A stretch of DNA of 64,000 nt from Margaritifera margaritifera (GCA_029931535.1 JAQPZY010001176.1:367501-431500), one strand, 5' to 3'. Counted from the stretch's first letter, positions 1 through 31,200 are shown. Made by a program: numbers and translations. Notes: generated by a model from the letters alone, not told the origin.

Positions 1-86
<86 letters not shown>
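1..86. repeat. (TAA)n microsatellite
   Basis: Uninterrupted trinucleotide run that begins at the window edge, so its true length is unknown. It decays into TGATAATAACATGATG at its right end. Confidence 0.97.
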
Positions 87-90
<4 letters not shown>

Positions 91-107
91 TGATAATAAC
101 ATGATGT

Positions 108-1003
108 CACTAGAGGAATGTGATGCTGAACAAACTAATAGGAAATAAATTGATACACGGTAGGTTAAGCATAACACTTAAGGACTAGGCATTAAGTCAA
201 ATTAACCTTGCTTTCGTATCTGCAGAATCAAATATTTCGCTTTTTGACCAAGTTGATTATCGACCAAGTTTATTATCGTACCATCTGTGATTTGAATCAA
301 TTTACAGCACTTAGATAGATTGGAAAGTGTGTCCGGCTAAGTTAAAATGGTTGGCGATTTTTGTGTTAACCTTGTTTCTGATATGGCTTTTGTGATTGTT
401 CATAAAGAAAAAAAATATATATAAAGGTGGGCTAGTAGATCCTGAAAAGCGATGTAGGCATCTTATTACTTGTTCAATATCCAATTTTCAGTATGCAGTA
501 AGCACAATACTAAAGAACCATATATAGTTTAGACTAAGAACTGGGTATGTAAAGACAGAGGACAGACTTGTCTGTTTTCTGGGCTCCATTGCGTTAAAAT
601 ATAGTGTGTGGTAAACAACAACAACAACAACAACAACAGCAACACTTATACTACCTAACAACTGCTACCACTACTACTACTACTGATAATATCTTTTTTA
701 TGAGATGATAATATATTTGGCGTTTCTTATATATTGTTCTATATAAAACAAGAAATAAAAATGTCATAAAAGATAAAATAGTAGAACATACATACAATCA
801 CCACAAAATTCTTGCATAGAAAAATGTTTAGAATATTACAGCTAAAATGAATGCCTGAAATACAATAAACACTAACGTCCAATGATTTCATTAAGATAAC
901 ATAACATTCAAACAAAATGAAATAAAATTGAAGTGAGAAAAATTATTTGTTTTGTATCAAGGCAACAAATTACATTGGTTTAGTCGGAATTGCACAGTCA
1001 CAA
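108..1003. other. AT-rich intergenic DNA, no gene seen
   Basis: Unique AT-rich sequence without a convincing open frame. It holds short (CAA)n and (CTA)n runs near 615-685. Nothing else is recognisable before the 29-bp array. Confidence 0.6.
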
Positions 1004-1527
1004 AACGCACGATTCAGACCAATCATTCACAAAACGCACGATTCAGACCAATCATTCCCAAAACGCACGATTCAGACCAATCATTCACAAAACGCTCGAT
1101 TTAGACCAATCATTCACAAAACACACGATTCAGACCAATCATTCACAAAACGCACGATTCAAACCAATCATTCACAAAACGCACGATTCAGACCAATCAT
1201 TCACAAAACGCACGATTTCGACCAATCATTCCCAAAACGCACGATTCAGACCAATCGTTCACAAAACGCACGATTCAGACCAATCATTCACAAAACGCAC
1301 GATTCAGACCAATCATTCACAAAACGCACGATTCAGACAAATCATTCACAAAACGCACGATTCAGACCAATCGTTCACAAAACGCACGATTCAGACCAAT
1401 CATTCACAAAACGCACGATTCAGACCAATCATTCACAAAACGCACGATTCAGACAAATCATTCACAAAACGCACGATTCAGACCAATCATTCCCAAAACG
1501 CACGATTCAGACCAATCATTCACGAGA
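1004..1527. repeat. 29-bp minisatellite, about 18 copies
   Basis: Tandem units resembling ATTCACAAAACGCACGATTC plus AGACCAATC repeat every 29 bases. Variants differ at one to three positions (ATTCCC for ATTCAC, CGTTC for CATTC). As 29 is not a multiple of three and the unit lacks stops, long open frames run through it in more than one frame. Each encodes the same 29-residue superrepeat, so I treat these as by-products and not as a gene. A short (TG)n run follows at about 1550-1590. Confidence 0.95.
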
Positions 1528-2479
1528 AAACATGCCTCTCACTATATATATGTGTGTTTGTCTGTGTGTATGTGTGTGTGTGTGTGTGTGTTATAATCGT
1601 ATTCCTGAGAAATACGCAAAATGATATTTTCGTCAGTAGTCTACAAAAAAGCAACTTGAATTACAAAATTCGCGTAAAATATGCAACTTTAATTCCGAAA
1701 TTAGCGCAATATAATGCGTATGGACAACCTAATAAACGATGTCATTCGCAAAATAATAACATTGTTCAAAGCTTTTTCTTTAAATATATTGGGTCTTTTT
1801 ATTTTTTTTATTTGTTATTTTTTTTTTTCTCAGTTTGTTGGAGGGGAAAGATTTTCTTTGAAAAAGTATCAATGATTGTAACTTTTATTTCGCCAGAAAT
1901 AGAACACAAACAATAAAAGATGAACTATATTTGGTAAAGTTTTATAACAATTATTCTTTTTTTGCTGGATATATCTGCTCTATTATTCATATTTCTCATA
2001 TATTTAGTGTTTGATCAAGCCGGTCCCTGTTTGTTGACTAGATGAAAAAAATAGTTTAAGTGTCAATTGCGTGTAAAATCAAATTGAAATTGTCTCAAAG
2101 ACCTGGTTAGGGTCTCGAAAATAAGCTGTGTGCCTCTCTAGTCACCCTGCTTCAGAAATTGTCCAATCAACAACCACTTCTCTCTCCTTGATACATTTGC
2201 CTTGAAAATTCAATATGTTTACTACTTGTTCCGTACAAGTTATGATTTCAGTTGGAATGTAAGATTATGTTTCATAAGATAATTTCATTAAAGGCTCTTT
2301 TATCGTTTTTTAAATCTGCACACGTAGCAACAAATCTGACTGACAGAATTATCATGCTGTTCATTAGAGGCAAGTCTCAATTAATCTCTTAAATAGGAAG
2401 TTGACTGTCTTCTAACTAGACCCTATCCACGTTTTGTTGTCACTCTATTGTACATCTTTTTAGGGAATTGAAATATACA
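1528..2479. other. AT-rich intergenic DNA
   Basis: Contains the TG-rich tail of the 29-bp array, T-rich runs near 1795-1830 and otherwise unique DNA. No coding frame or repeat family is recognised. Confidence 0.5.
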
Positions 2480-3439
2480 TGTGACAGGTTCTATTTGGAC
2501 GAACTCAAGCGTGAGCAGACTGTCTTTAGAACGCGAGGACATTGTTCGATTGGATAAGACCCTACAACAGTGTGCCCGCCTAGTTCCTGACAAAGGTATG
2601 CTACGTCAATTCGAAGTAGCGGTGATTTGTCAAATTACAAAAGACTTGTGGCCAAATAATGCATTTTTCAAGAAGCCCCCTCTAAGTCAGATTAGTGCAA
2701 ATTAGCGACTCGTGTCGTCAGAATCGGATTACTCGAAGAAGGGGAACATAAATTTCGTTATCTGTCACATATTAGTCCGGTGTTCTCACGAAAGGAAATC
2801 TGGAGAAGCGAGAGATAATCCGCCAATACACGAACATACGTACTCATGCCATGCCCATGGAGAGATAATTAACTAATATCCAAATTTCCTCTGTGACAGC
2901 ATCTTTTCCCGGTTGTCTTTAAAAACTGTTTTGATTATCTTGTTTTGTCACACGCTGTCTATTTGAGCATCTTCAGCGACTTGACGACGAATTATGTTTG
3001 GAATTCTCTTCTTGAACGAAGAGTCTGTGGATTCCGATGGAAATGTTTGAACTAGTTAGCATGATGTATTGACGCATTTGTAGATGACACCGAGAAGTGG
3101 TCATTTCTCGCTCAGAAGAAAACTTATCATTTGCTCATGCATCTAAATATATGTTGGCAACAATCTAGAAGAGAAAGCAGAACTGATTATATTCATTCTC
3201 AATTGTATTCAGGAACAAATCTTTTAATAGCAATTATTCTTTGAGATTTTAAACGCTACTGTGTTATTTTTTAAAAAAAACTGTCTTCTTTGGCATTGGT
3301 AAAGAGTCAGTGAACGTACTTTTGTGCCGCAAGAATTCAATTCAAGAGATAACTTTAAAGGCAATAGGCCATCTGCTGAGGAAAACAAATTATTGTAAAA
3401 TTACCAAAGTCTGCAAAAACAAACAAATTCAAACCTTAA
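2480..3439 (+). promoter_or_regulatory. Rx upstream region with candidate Otx and Sox motifs
   Basis: This 1-kb block before the Rx start codon is unique, less AT-rich and free of tandem repeats, unlike its surroundings. It contains GGATTA at 2726-2731 and TAATCC at 2816-2821, both matches to the K50 homeodomain (Otx/bicoid-type) core, and a Sox-like CATTGTT at about 2540. Vertebrate Rax is known to be driven by Otx2 and Sox2. That this block is a promoter or enhancer is inferred from position and composition. I could not place a transcription start or TATA box. An open frame at 2481-2705 (74 codons) has no recognisable domain. Confidence 0.35.
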
Positions 3440-21487
<18,048 letters not shown>

Positions 21488-22360
21488 AACAGGACACATG
21501 TTGATTGGGCTTATGTTTTACTTTAAAACAATACAAGTTTCAGTACCAGTTATGGATAACATATTTCAAAGCCGTGTGTGATGTGACGATGTAGATATTT
21601 ATTATGTAGAATAATATGTTTTTAGGTTTCACATTGAGAAGCCCAGCTTATCCAAAACATCAGTCAAAATATACGTCCTTCTGTCATTAATTTTGTTGGT
21701 ACCTCTCTTTCTTGCATCCTGAAACGTTTGAGATTTAGGCAACAGTTTCAAGTTTCAGAATGATCATTACAGTTAAATATAGCTCCCTTTAGCGCACGCA
21801 TTATATTTTAGCGACCAATTTGTGTTAAACAAACCCGGAGATCACGAAAGTCTGAGAACTAGAAGTGAAATTGAATTTCCACTCTGAGACAATCAAAAAC
21901 TTATCTCCGGTTGTGATTGGTGGACCCAAATCTCAAGCCCCAACTCAAGCTGACAAATTTTATGATCTGTATGCTAGGATGTAAATGGACTAAATTATAC
22001 CATAGCCATTTAAGAGATGTACAGGTATTTGATATGCGTGCCACTGTTCAATAGTGTTGGCCACAACGAGTGAGAATAATGTATTCAAATCATGAACCTC
22101 AAATCATATTAACTTTGTATCTTTCATATCATTCAAAATGTTATCAAGAGGTTTTGGAAAACTTACTACTTGTTACTGGTGTGTTTATGTGAGCGCGCGC
22201 GCGCGTGTGTATTAGGTTAGTCTGTGAATTAGTGGATTTTCCAAGAGAAATAATTTTGTTAATTCACTCGAGTGAATTATCGATTTTATTTTTCATTCTA
22301 TATCTTTTTTAATAGACATCGATAATGTAATGATCAAAGAATTTCATCCGACATGTTGTC
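21488..22360. other. Rx 3' flank / possible 3' UTR
   Basis: Unique AT-rich DNA without repeats, apart from a short GCGCGC run at 22193-22204. The 3' end of the Rx transcript probably lies here or slightly beyond, but no strong polyadenylation signal marks it. Confidence 0.4.
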
Positions 22361-22432
22361 AGTTGCTTAGTCCAGTGGTAAGAATGTCGACCTGTCACGC
22401 CGGAGAACCACATTCGAATCCCACCGTGAACT
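22361..22432 (+). pseudogene. tRNA-Asp-like sequence (SINE head or tRNA pseudogene)
   Basis: CTTAGTCCAGTGGTAAGAAT followed by an anticodon-arm-like CGACCTGTCACGCCGG and a box-B-like CATTCGAATCC. The anticodon loop CTGTCAC reads GTC (Asp), with four of five stem pairs. The T-arm and acceptor stem do not pair convincingly, so I do not call a functional tRNA. A T-rich stretch follows, and a tRNA-derived SINE is possible. Confidence 0.55.
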
Positions 22433-22719
22433 TATTATTTCTTTTTTTTATTTGTTTCCAAGTATGTGCTTTCTTATCTTGAATTAGGAAAGAGAATGTT
22501 GTTACTAATCATCTGTTCTGTGCGAATGCACACAAAATACAGCTGAACAAAAACGGTCAACAGCTGGCATCTGCTACTTCAATCTGTTCTTCACTTAAAT
22601 AAAAAGAAAATTTGCTTCTTCCGAGTAAGTAACGGATATATTTCATATAGTGGGTGAACAACTCTAGTATTTTCACTCACGCGATGAAATATATCCGTTA
22701 TTCACTGGAGACAAGCAAA

Positions 22720-23230
<511 letters not shown>

Positions 23231-23234
23231 CGGC

Positions 23235-24367
23235 CGTAAGGTCAAGTGAACTTAAGGTGTGGCCCCGCGTCATGTGTGTGTCGCTTGTCGTCCGTAGTCC
23301 GTCGTCCGTCAACATTTTCTATTTTAAACTTCTTCATAAAAGCCACCAGACCAAATATAGCAAATATCATCCTTTCCGGGCATAAAGGGCTTTGAAGTTT
23401 GTAGAAATGATGCCGACCTACCATCAAATATGGTCGCCGTTATTAAAAATAAAAGAAATAAAAACACAAAAAAATGTACATGACTTCTTCTCAAAGCTGA
23501 GCAGAATCTGACCAAATTAGACAGAAAACATCCTGGCATAAAGAAAAGTGTCCGAGTAGGGAAATATTTCAATTTTATGCAAATGATGCGATCCTGTATC
23601 AAATATGGCCGCGTTTAATAAAAACTGAAAAAAGAATAAACGATTTTCTCTCAAAACCGCAAAAAAAAAAAGTTTTTAATTTTGACAGAGAGCATTATGA
23701 CAAACAGTACTTTAAGTTTGTACTATTAATGCTTATCCACTATCAAGTATGGCCGCTGTTACTGAAATTGGAAAAAAAACAACTTTAAACGACTTCTTCT
23801 CAAAAACCTCTCTGATCAAAGGCATTCTCGTATCAGATGCATTCAAATTTATAAAAAGAATGCTGATCCGCCATCAAATATTGCTGCCATTATTAAACAA
23901 TAGCACCATATTGAAACAACCTTTTTTCAAAACCCGCTCAACATAATTTTACCAAATTCGACAGAAAGCATTTTGATATGAGGGACTTTAAATGTTGTAC
24001 AAATGATACCAATCCGCCGTCAAATATGGTCACCTTAACTTAAAATAGAAAACTTTAAACATTTTTTTAAAAAACAAACTGCTAAACAGAATTTGATAAA
24101 TGTCTTTTTTATTTATACAAATGATGCTGATTCTCCATTCTCCATCAACTATATCTGGCATCAGTTAAAATAAAGAAACCTTAAAAGGATATTTTTTTTT
24201 CCAAAACTGCTTAACAGAAACTACCCAAACTTGACAAAAAGCATCTTGAAATGACGTAGTTTGAAATTTGTACGCATGATGCAGATGCAGCATCAAATAT
24301 GACGGCGGTTAGTAAAAATAGAGAAATCTATTAACCTCTTCTCAAAAACCGTTAAAGAATTAAGGAA

Positions 24368-24453
<86 letters not shown>

Positions 24454-25400
24454 AGCATACTGGTAGAAAGGGTTTTTAAGTTTTACAAATAATGCCGATG
24501 AGCCATCAAATATGGCTGCCGTTAGTAAAGAAAGAAAATCTTTTAAACGACATTTTCGTGTATACCTCTCAACAGCATCTGACCAAATTTTTTGTACACA
24601 TGATACTGATTCACGATACAATAGGTAAAATAGGATCTCTGTCACTAAAGCTAGAAATAAACTTTAAACAATTTCGTCTCAAAAACTGGTCAACAAAAAT
24701 TGACAAATCTGATAAAAGGCGTATCGGTAGAAAGTACTTTGAAAGTTATGACAATCGATGCCAATTCGCTATCATATATGGCATATGACCGCCCTTACTA
24801 ATACTTGACAGACATTTAAACGACTTCTTCTCAAAAGAATACCCGACATAAGTGGACCAAATCTGACAGAAACCATTCTGGCATTACGGACTTTCGAATT
24901 TTTATAAAGTATGCTCTCCGTCGTCAAATATGGCTGATGTTACTACAAATAACATTTTTTAAACAAAGTTTTACAAATTCTTCTCAAAACGAGCCAAACA
25001 GAATTGGTCCAAATTTAATAGAAAGCTTCCTAGCTTAATCATCTTTAGGATTTATACAAATGATACCGATCTGCCATCAAATATAATCGCTCGTACTAAA
25101 AAGTATATTAAAAAAGAATATTTAAGAACATCGTCTCAAAAAACGCTCAACAGAATCTATCCAAATTTGACAAAAAGCCTTCTCAAATAAAATCCTTTTA
25201 ATAAAATGGAGAAAATATGAAGATGTGCCATCAAATATGGATAAAAAAAATTTAAAATAGAGTAACTTATGCAATCAACAGCATTGCGAAACTTTTCTAT
25301 AGAAAGCATCCTATTGATTCAGATTACTTGGTCACCTGCTCTTGCAATTGGTTGTTAGTCAGATGAGCGATATCAGGCCCACTTGGGCATCTTGTTTTTC
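23235..25400. repeat. Degenerate dispersed repeat with about 12 internal units of 140-180 bp
   Basis: A motif near CCATCAAATATGGCCGCCGT, then ACTTCTTCTCAAAA, then a segment like TCTGACCAAATTTGACAGAA and AGCATCCTGGCAT, recurs about every 140-180 bases. The left end has GTCGTCCGTAGTCCGTCGTC. The right end has AGATGAGCGATATCAGGCCC and ACTTGGGCATCTTGTTTTTC. From memory, these two ends match a repeat widespread in bivalve and gastropod genomes. I cannot verify this here. No protein is encoded. An (AT)n run at 24365-24447 interrupts it. Confidence 0.7.
24365..24447. repeat. (AT)n microsatellite
   Basis: Long AT run with two GT interruptions inside the degenerate dispersed repeat. Confidence 0.95.
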
Positions 25401-25595
25401 TCTCGTCAATCGCTACATTGTATTTTATCTTAATATTTTCATATAAAAGTTTAAGAATAGTTTTATATTTGATTTCTTTCAAATTTTTGTCCATTTAACG
25501 ACATTAAAAATTGTGTGTCGAGCAAATACATCTGAGTGTTTCTTGTGTCCTATTTGTCAGGGTATACATCTTTAAATATTATACTTATCCTTACA

Positions 25596-25667
<72 letters not shown>

Positions 25668-25735
25668 CATCATCATCATCATCGTCATCATTATCAAACA
25701 TCATCATCATCATCATCCCTTTCCCTTTCACGTAG
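25596..25735. repeat. (ATT)n-(ATC)n compound microsatellite
   Basis: About 72 bases of ATT passing into ATC units. A C-rich tract (CCCCCCACCCC type) follows at 25780-25810. Confidence 0.95.
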
Positions 25736-25814
25736 AAGTTAAATTTAGCTAACCATAAGATTTATCTAACGTAGACAAACCCCCCCACCCCCCACCCCCA
25801 CCCCCCCCCAAAAA

Positions 25815-26300
25815 AACCTGAATAATTTTAAGTTTACTTTGTTATGTGTCTCAGTAAAGGCACTCTGTAAATACATTAATAAATATTGTAAACAACAGGT
25901 GTATATGTAATTGTCTAGCTACGCCTTGTGGGCAATAAATCAAGTTAGTATGTTGCAATGTTCTTAAGGCAAGTCATATGTATAGAACGTGACGATATGT
26001 AAAACATTTCCATGACATCAAGCAATATTGTTGTTCTTATCGGGTATTCCTCCGCTTGAATTTTAGAAGCGCTCAGGCAGAACACGCAATATATTTCAGT
26101 CAGTACACTCGTGTCTGAAACTGGCTCGTTTCTCCCAGGCTGTGCCTATTTCGTGCTACCTTTTTTTCAAATTATAATATTACTAGTGTCTTATTTATGC
26201 ACAAAAGTAATAAGATGGATGATGATTGCCACCCACTTTCGTCACCTATTTCGTCAGCTATTTCGTTGCCCTCGTCAAATATACAGTATGCCAGTAGGAA
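25815..26300. other. Unassigned unique DNA
   Basis: No gene seen. An open frame at 26111-26407 has a hydrophobic stretch but runs into the satellite array and has no recognisable domain. Confidence 0.5.
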
Positions 26301-26302
26301 GT

Positions 26303-29300
26303 AAGTGTTTGGTAATTATCACACATCTGACTATTTATTCAACTACTACCTATAAAGTGATTGGTAATCATCACCCATCTGACTACTTATTCAACTATTA
26401 TCTATAAAGTGATTGGTAATCATCACCCATCTGACGACTGATTCAACTACTACCTATAAAGTGATCGGTATTCATCACCCATCTGACTATTTATTCAACT
26501 ACTACCTATAAAGTGATGGGTAATCATCACCCATCTGACTATTTATTCAACTACTACCTATAAAGTGATTGGTAATCATCACCCATCTGACTACTTATTC
26601 AACTATTATCTATAAAGTGATTGGTAATCATCACCCATCTGACTACTTATTAAACTATTATCTATAAAGTGATTGGTAATCATCACCCATCTGACTACTT
26701 ATTCAACTATTATCTATAAAGTGATTGGTAATCATCACCCATCTGATGACTGATTCAATTACTACCTATAAAGTGATTGGTAATCATCACCCATCTGACT
26801 ATTTATTCAACTACTACCTATAAAGTGATCGGTAATCATCACCCATCTGACTATTTATTCAACTACTATCTATAAAGTGATTGGTAATCATCACCCATCT
26901 GACTACTTATTCAACTATTATCTATAAAGTGATTGGTAATCATCATCCATCTGATGACTGATTAAACTACTACCTATAAAGTGATTGGTAATCATCACCC
27001 ATCTGACTACTTATTCAACTACTATCTATAAAGTGATTGGTAATCATCACCCATCTGACTACTTATTCAACTATTATCTATAAAGTGATTGGTAATCATC
27101 ACCCATCTGATGACTGATTCAACTACTACCTATAAAGTGATTGGTAATCATCACCCATCTGACTATTTATTCAACTACTACCTATAAAGTGATCGGTAAT
27201 CATCACCCATCTGACTATTTATTCAACTACTATCTATAAAGTGATCGGTAATCATCACCCATCTGACTACTTATTCAACTATTATCTATAAAGTGATTGG
27301 TAATTATCACCCATCTGATGACTGATTCAATTACTCCCTATAAAGTGATCGGTAATCATCACCCATCTGACGACTGATTCAACTACTACCTATAAAGTGA
27401 TCGGTAATCATCACCCATCTGACTATTTATTCAACTACTACCTATAAAGTGATCGGTAATCATCACCCATCTGACTATTTATTCAACTACTATCTATAAA
27501 GTGATTGGTAATCATCACCCATCTGACGACTGATTCAACTACTACCTATAAAGTGATCGGTAATCATCACCCATCTGACTACTTATTCAACTATTACCTA
27601 TAAAGTGATTGGTAATCATCACCCATCTGACGACTGATTCAACTATTACCTATAAAGTGATTGGTAATCATCACCCATCTGACGACTGATTCAACTATTA
27701 CCTATAAAGTGATTGGTAATCATCACCCATCTGACGACTGATTCAACTACTACCTATAAAGTGATTGGTAATCATCACCAATCTGACTACTTATTCAACT
27801 ACTACCTATAAAGCGATTGGTAGTCATCAACCATCTGACGACTTATTCAACTACTACCTATAAAGTGATTGGTAATCATCACCCATCTGACGACTGATTC
27901 AACTACAACATATAAAGTGATTGGTAATCATCACCCATCTGACGACTGATTCAACTACTACCTATAAAGTGATTGGTAATCATTACCCATCTGACTACTT
28001 ATTCAACTACTACCTATAAAGTGATTGGTAATCATCACCCATCTGACTACTTATTCAACTACTACCTATAAAGTGATTGGTAATCATCACCCATCTGACG
28101 ACTGATTCAACTACTACCTACAAAGTGATTGGTAATCATCACCCATCTGACGACTGATTCAACTATTATCTATAAAGTGATTGGTAATCATCACCCATCT
28201 GACGACTGATTCAACTATTACCTATAAAGTGATCGGTATTCATCACCCATCTGATGACTGATTCAATTACTCCCTATAAAGTGATGGGTAATCATCACCC
28301 ATCTGACGACTGATTCAACTACTACCTATAAAGTGATTGGTAATCATCACCCATCTGACGACTGATTCAACTATTACCTATAAAGTGATTGGTAATAATC
28401 ACCCATCCGACTACTTCTTCAACTACTACCTATAAAGTGATTGGTAATAATCACCCATCTGACGACTGATTCAACTACTACCTATAAAGTGATTGGTAAT
28501 CATCACCCATCTGACGACTGATTCAACTATTACCTATAAAGTGATTGGTAATAATCACCCATCCGACTACTTCTTCAACTACTACCTATAAAGTGATTGG
28601 TAATCATCACCCATCTGACGACTGATTCAACTATTACCTATAAAGTGATTGGTAATAATCACCCATCCGACTACTTCTTCAACTACTACCTATAAAGTGA
28701 TTGGTAATCATCACCCATCTGACGACTGATTCAACTACTACCTATAAAGTGATTGGTAATCATCACCCATCTGACTACTTATTCAACTACTACCTATAAA
28801 GTGATTGGTAATCATCACCCATCTGACTACTTATTCAACTACTACCTATAAAGTGATTGGTAATCATCACCCATCTGACGACTGATTCAACTACTACCTA
28901 CAAAGTGATTGGTAATCATCACCCATCTGACGACTGATTCAACTACTACCTATAAAGTGATCGGTATTCATCACCCATCTGATGACTGATTCAATTACTC
29001 CCTATAAAGTGATTGGTAATCATCACCCATCTGACGACTGATTCAACTACTACCTATAAAGTGATTGGTAATCATCACCCATCTGACGACTGATTCAACT
29101 ATTACCTATAAAGTGATTGGTAATCACCCATCTGACGACTGATTCAACTATTACCTATAAAGTGATTGGTAATTATCACCCATCCGACTACTTCTTCAAC
29201 TACTACCTATAAAGTGATTGGTAATAATCACCCATCTGACGACTGATTCAACTATTACCTATAAAGTGATTGGTAATCATCAACCATCTGACGACTGATT

Positions 29301-29570
29301 CAGCTACTACCTATAAAGTGATTGGTAATTATCACCCATCTGACGACTGATTCAACTATTACCTATAAAGTGATTGGTAATCATCACCCATCTGACGACT
29401 GATTCAACTACTACCTATAAAGGGATTGGTAATCACCCATCTGACGACTTATTCAACTACTACCTATAAAGTGATTGGTAATCATCACCCATCTGACGAC
29501 TGATTCAACTACTACCTATAAAGTGATTGGTAATCATCACCCATCTGACTAATTATTCAACTACTACCTA
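26303..29570. repeat. 52-bp satellite array, about 63 copies
   Basis: Units of TCATCACCCATCTGACTACT, TATTCAACTACTACCTATAA and AGTGATTGGTAA repeat every 52 bases for 3.3 kb. Two main variants alternate at one position (GACTACTTATTC and GACGACTGATTC), in blocks that suggest higher-order duplications. For example, a group with AATAATCACCCATCCGACTA recurs at about 28400, 28550 and 28650. The array ends directly in the left arm of a long inverted repeat. One diverged unit is found at the far end of the opposite arm. Confidence 0.97.
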
Positions 29571-30010
29571 GTGTAAAGGTAGTCTGGCTAAAATTTGAAA
29601 CTGCAAAATGAGACATTTGCAACAAGAATGAGAAGATAGTTGAAGAGATGGAAAAATGTGAAACAAGTTATCATGGATGTTAGCAGTGCACATGTAAAGA
29701 TAAAAGTGATCGTGAATATTCGATGGCGTATTATTATATATCGGAAGTCACAGATAGTACATGGTTTAAATTTAAGTATGGTACGACGATAAAATATATA
29801 TCTTTTGACAAAAATAGTTTAAAAAAATGCAAACCAAACGCATGAGAAAGAAAACTCAGGAAACATAAAAAGTAAATTGAAAATTACAAGAATGAATAAA
29901 TCCAAGGAAGAAATAAAGAAGCTAAACTTCAATTAATTAAAAGATTAAAAAAAGGAAAAGAAACAAGAGAATAAGTGTGCTGTAGTTTATGATTTAATTG
30001 AAGTATGAAA
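29519..30010 (+). repeat. Left arm of a long inverted repeat
   Basis: About 490 bp that matches the reverse complement of 33925-34440, at roughly 65-75 percent identity by eye. Shared blocks include GTGAAACAAG, GTTAGCAGTG, GATCGTNNATATTCGNTGGNG and AATAAAGAAGCTAAA. The arm overlaps the last 52-bp unit of the satellite array. In one frame it encodes the short string DREYSMAYYYISEVTD, which resembles the equivalent string in the other arm. Homology fades inward of about 30010. Confidence 0.8.
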
Positions 30011-31200
30011 ATCCAGATTTTTTCTTACACCTTCGTGTATACAGGTACGGTGTCACTGGCTATTATACCTATAATAATCAAAGGGAGAGAATAAACTCCC
30101 CATTTTGATACCTATACACGAAAATGACAGATTCATATAACTAGAACTTTCCGTGGAGTTTGTTATTTTCTTTGTCGATTTATGCTTGCTAGTGCCTTTC
30201 ATATGTGTTCCGTGGATTGCTTGCGCTAATGGGAAATAAATAATATAAGTACGTTTTAAAGGAATTTATTTAAAATTCCGAGAAAAAATATCTATTAAGA
30301 GACAGCTGTTGTATGTACACGTGTCAAAGTATCTCGACATTTTAAAACAAAATGATTTTTATGGTTGTTTTTATGCCATACACAGTAATTAGCAATTATA
30401 TTTTTTAAGATTTATGAAAGGTGAGGATTATTCAATGGCTGAATAACTTTCAAAAAAATTTAAAAGAATTAGTGATATGTACGGCGGCTGGTATTCATTT
30501 AATAGATCTGAATACGTTAAAATGAATCAATAAAAGTTCCTGCTACGTTATGTTCATGAGCAGTTTCTCGACTGAGATCTTGAATTTTAAAACCGAAATA
30601 AACAAATGATAGTAATTTATGATATTAGTATGCATCAGACATGAATAATAGATTAAATTAAATAAATCATAACCTACAAATGGAAAGACCTTTTTATTTT
30701 TAAGGCGAATTTTTAAATTCGTCCATGGCATAAAAAAAAAAATTTTTTCAATAAAAAAAATATAAAAAAATAACTGAACAATCTATCTACCCATTGCACA
30801 AACAAACGATGAAAATATTTCCGTACACAATAGTTCAAGTCTCTCATGCAGACGATCAATTTGAAGCAGATATTATTGACATGCAATAACGCGATAAGGA
30901 TAATGATTAATAGAGCTATATTTGTACTGTGATTTATATTTGCTTCACATAAGCATGGACTGATAATGTGAAGTCTATAAAGGTTGATGATATATATGAC
31001 GTAATTAGAGAAAACCAGAAAAATACACCTCCATGAAGGGAAATAATTTCATAACAACATGGTTAAGGAGTTATTGGAGACAGAAATATAAAATGCTCTT
31101 TTACCTACCATGACAAGCAAGCATCAGTGTTAAATTTTTTTAAAAGAACACTGAAAACGGGAGTGTGGAAATATTTTTGGCAAAATGAGACCAGAAAATG
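30011..31200. other. Interior of the inverted-repeat element, no clear coding
   Basis: AT-rich sequence with many stops in all frames. A hairpin-like pair, CACCTTCGTGTATACAGGTA (30030) and ACCTATACACGAAAATG (30110), is visible. No domain recognised. Confidence 0.4.

Noticed and set aside
1004..1527. Repetitive secreted or structural protein gene
   Set aside because: The 29-bp period keeps several frames open equally and there is no signal peptide or conserved frame. This is a minisatellite.
2481..2705. 74-codon open frame upstream of Rx as a separate gene or 5' exon
   Set aside because: No recognisable domain, no donor that joins it in frame to Rx exon 1, and Rx already has a good start with the octapeptide near the N terminus.
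22361..22432. Functional tRNA-Asp gene
   Set aside because: T-arm and acceptor stem do not pair and the anticodon stem has a mismatch.
26303..29570. CRISPR array
   Set aside because: Eukaryotic context, contiguous 52-bp units with no variable spacers, and no cas genes.
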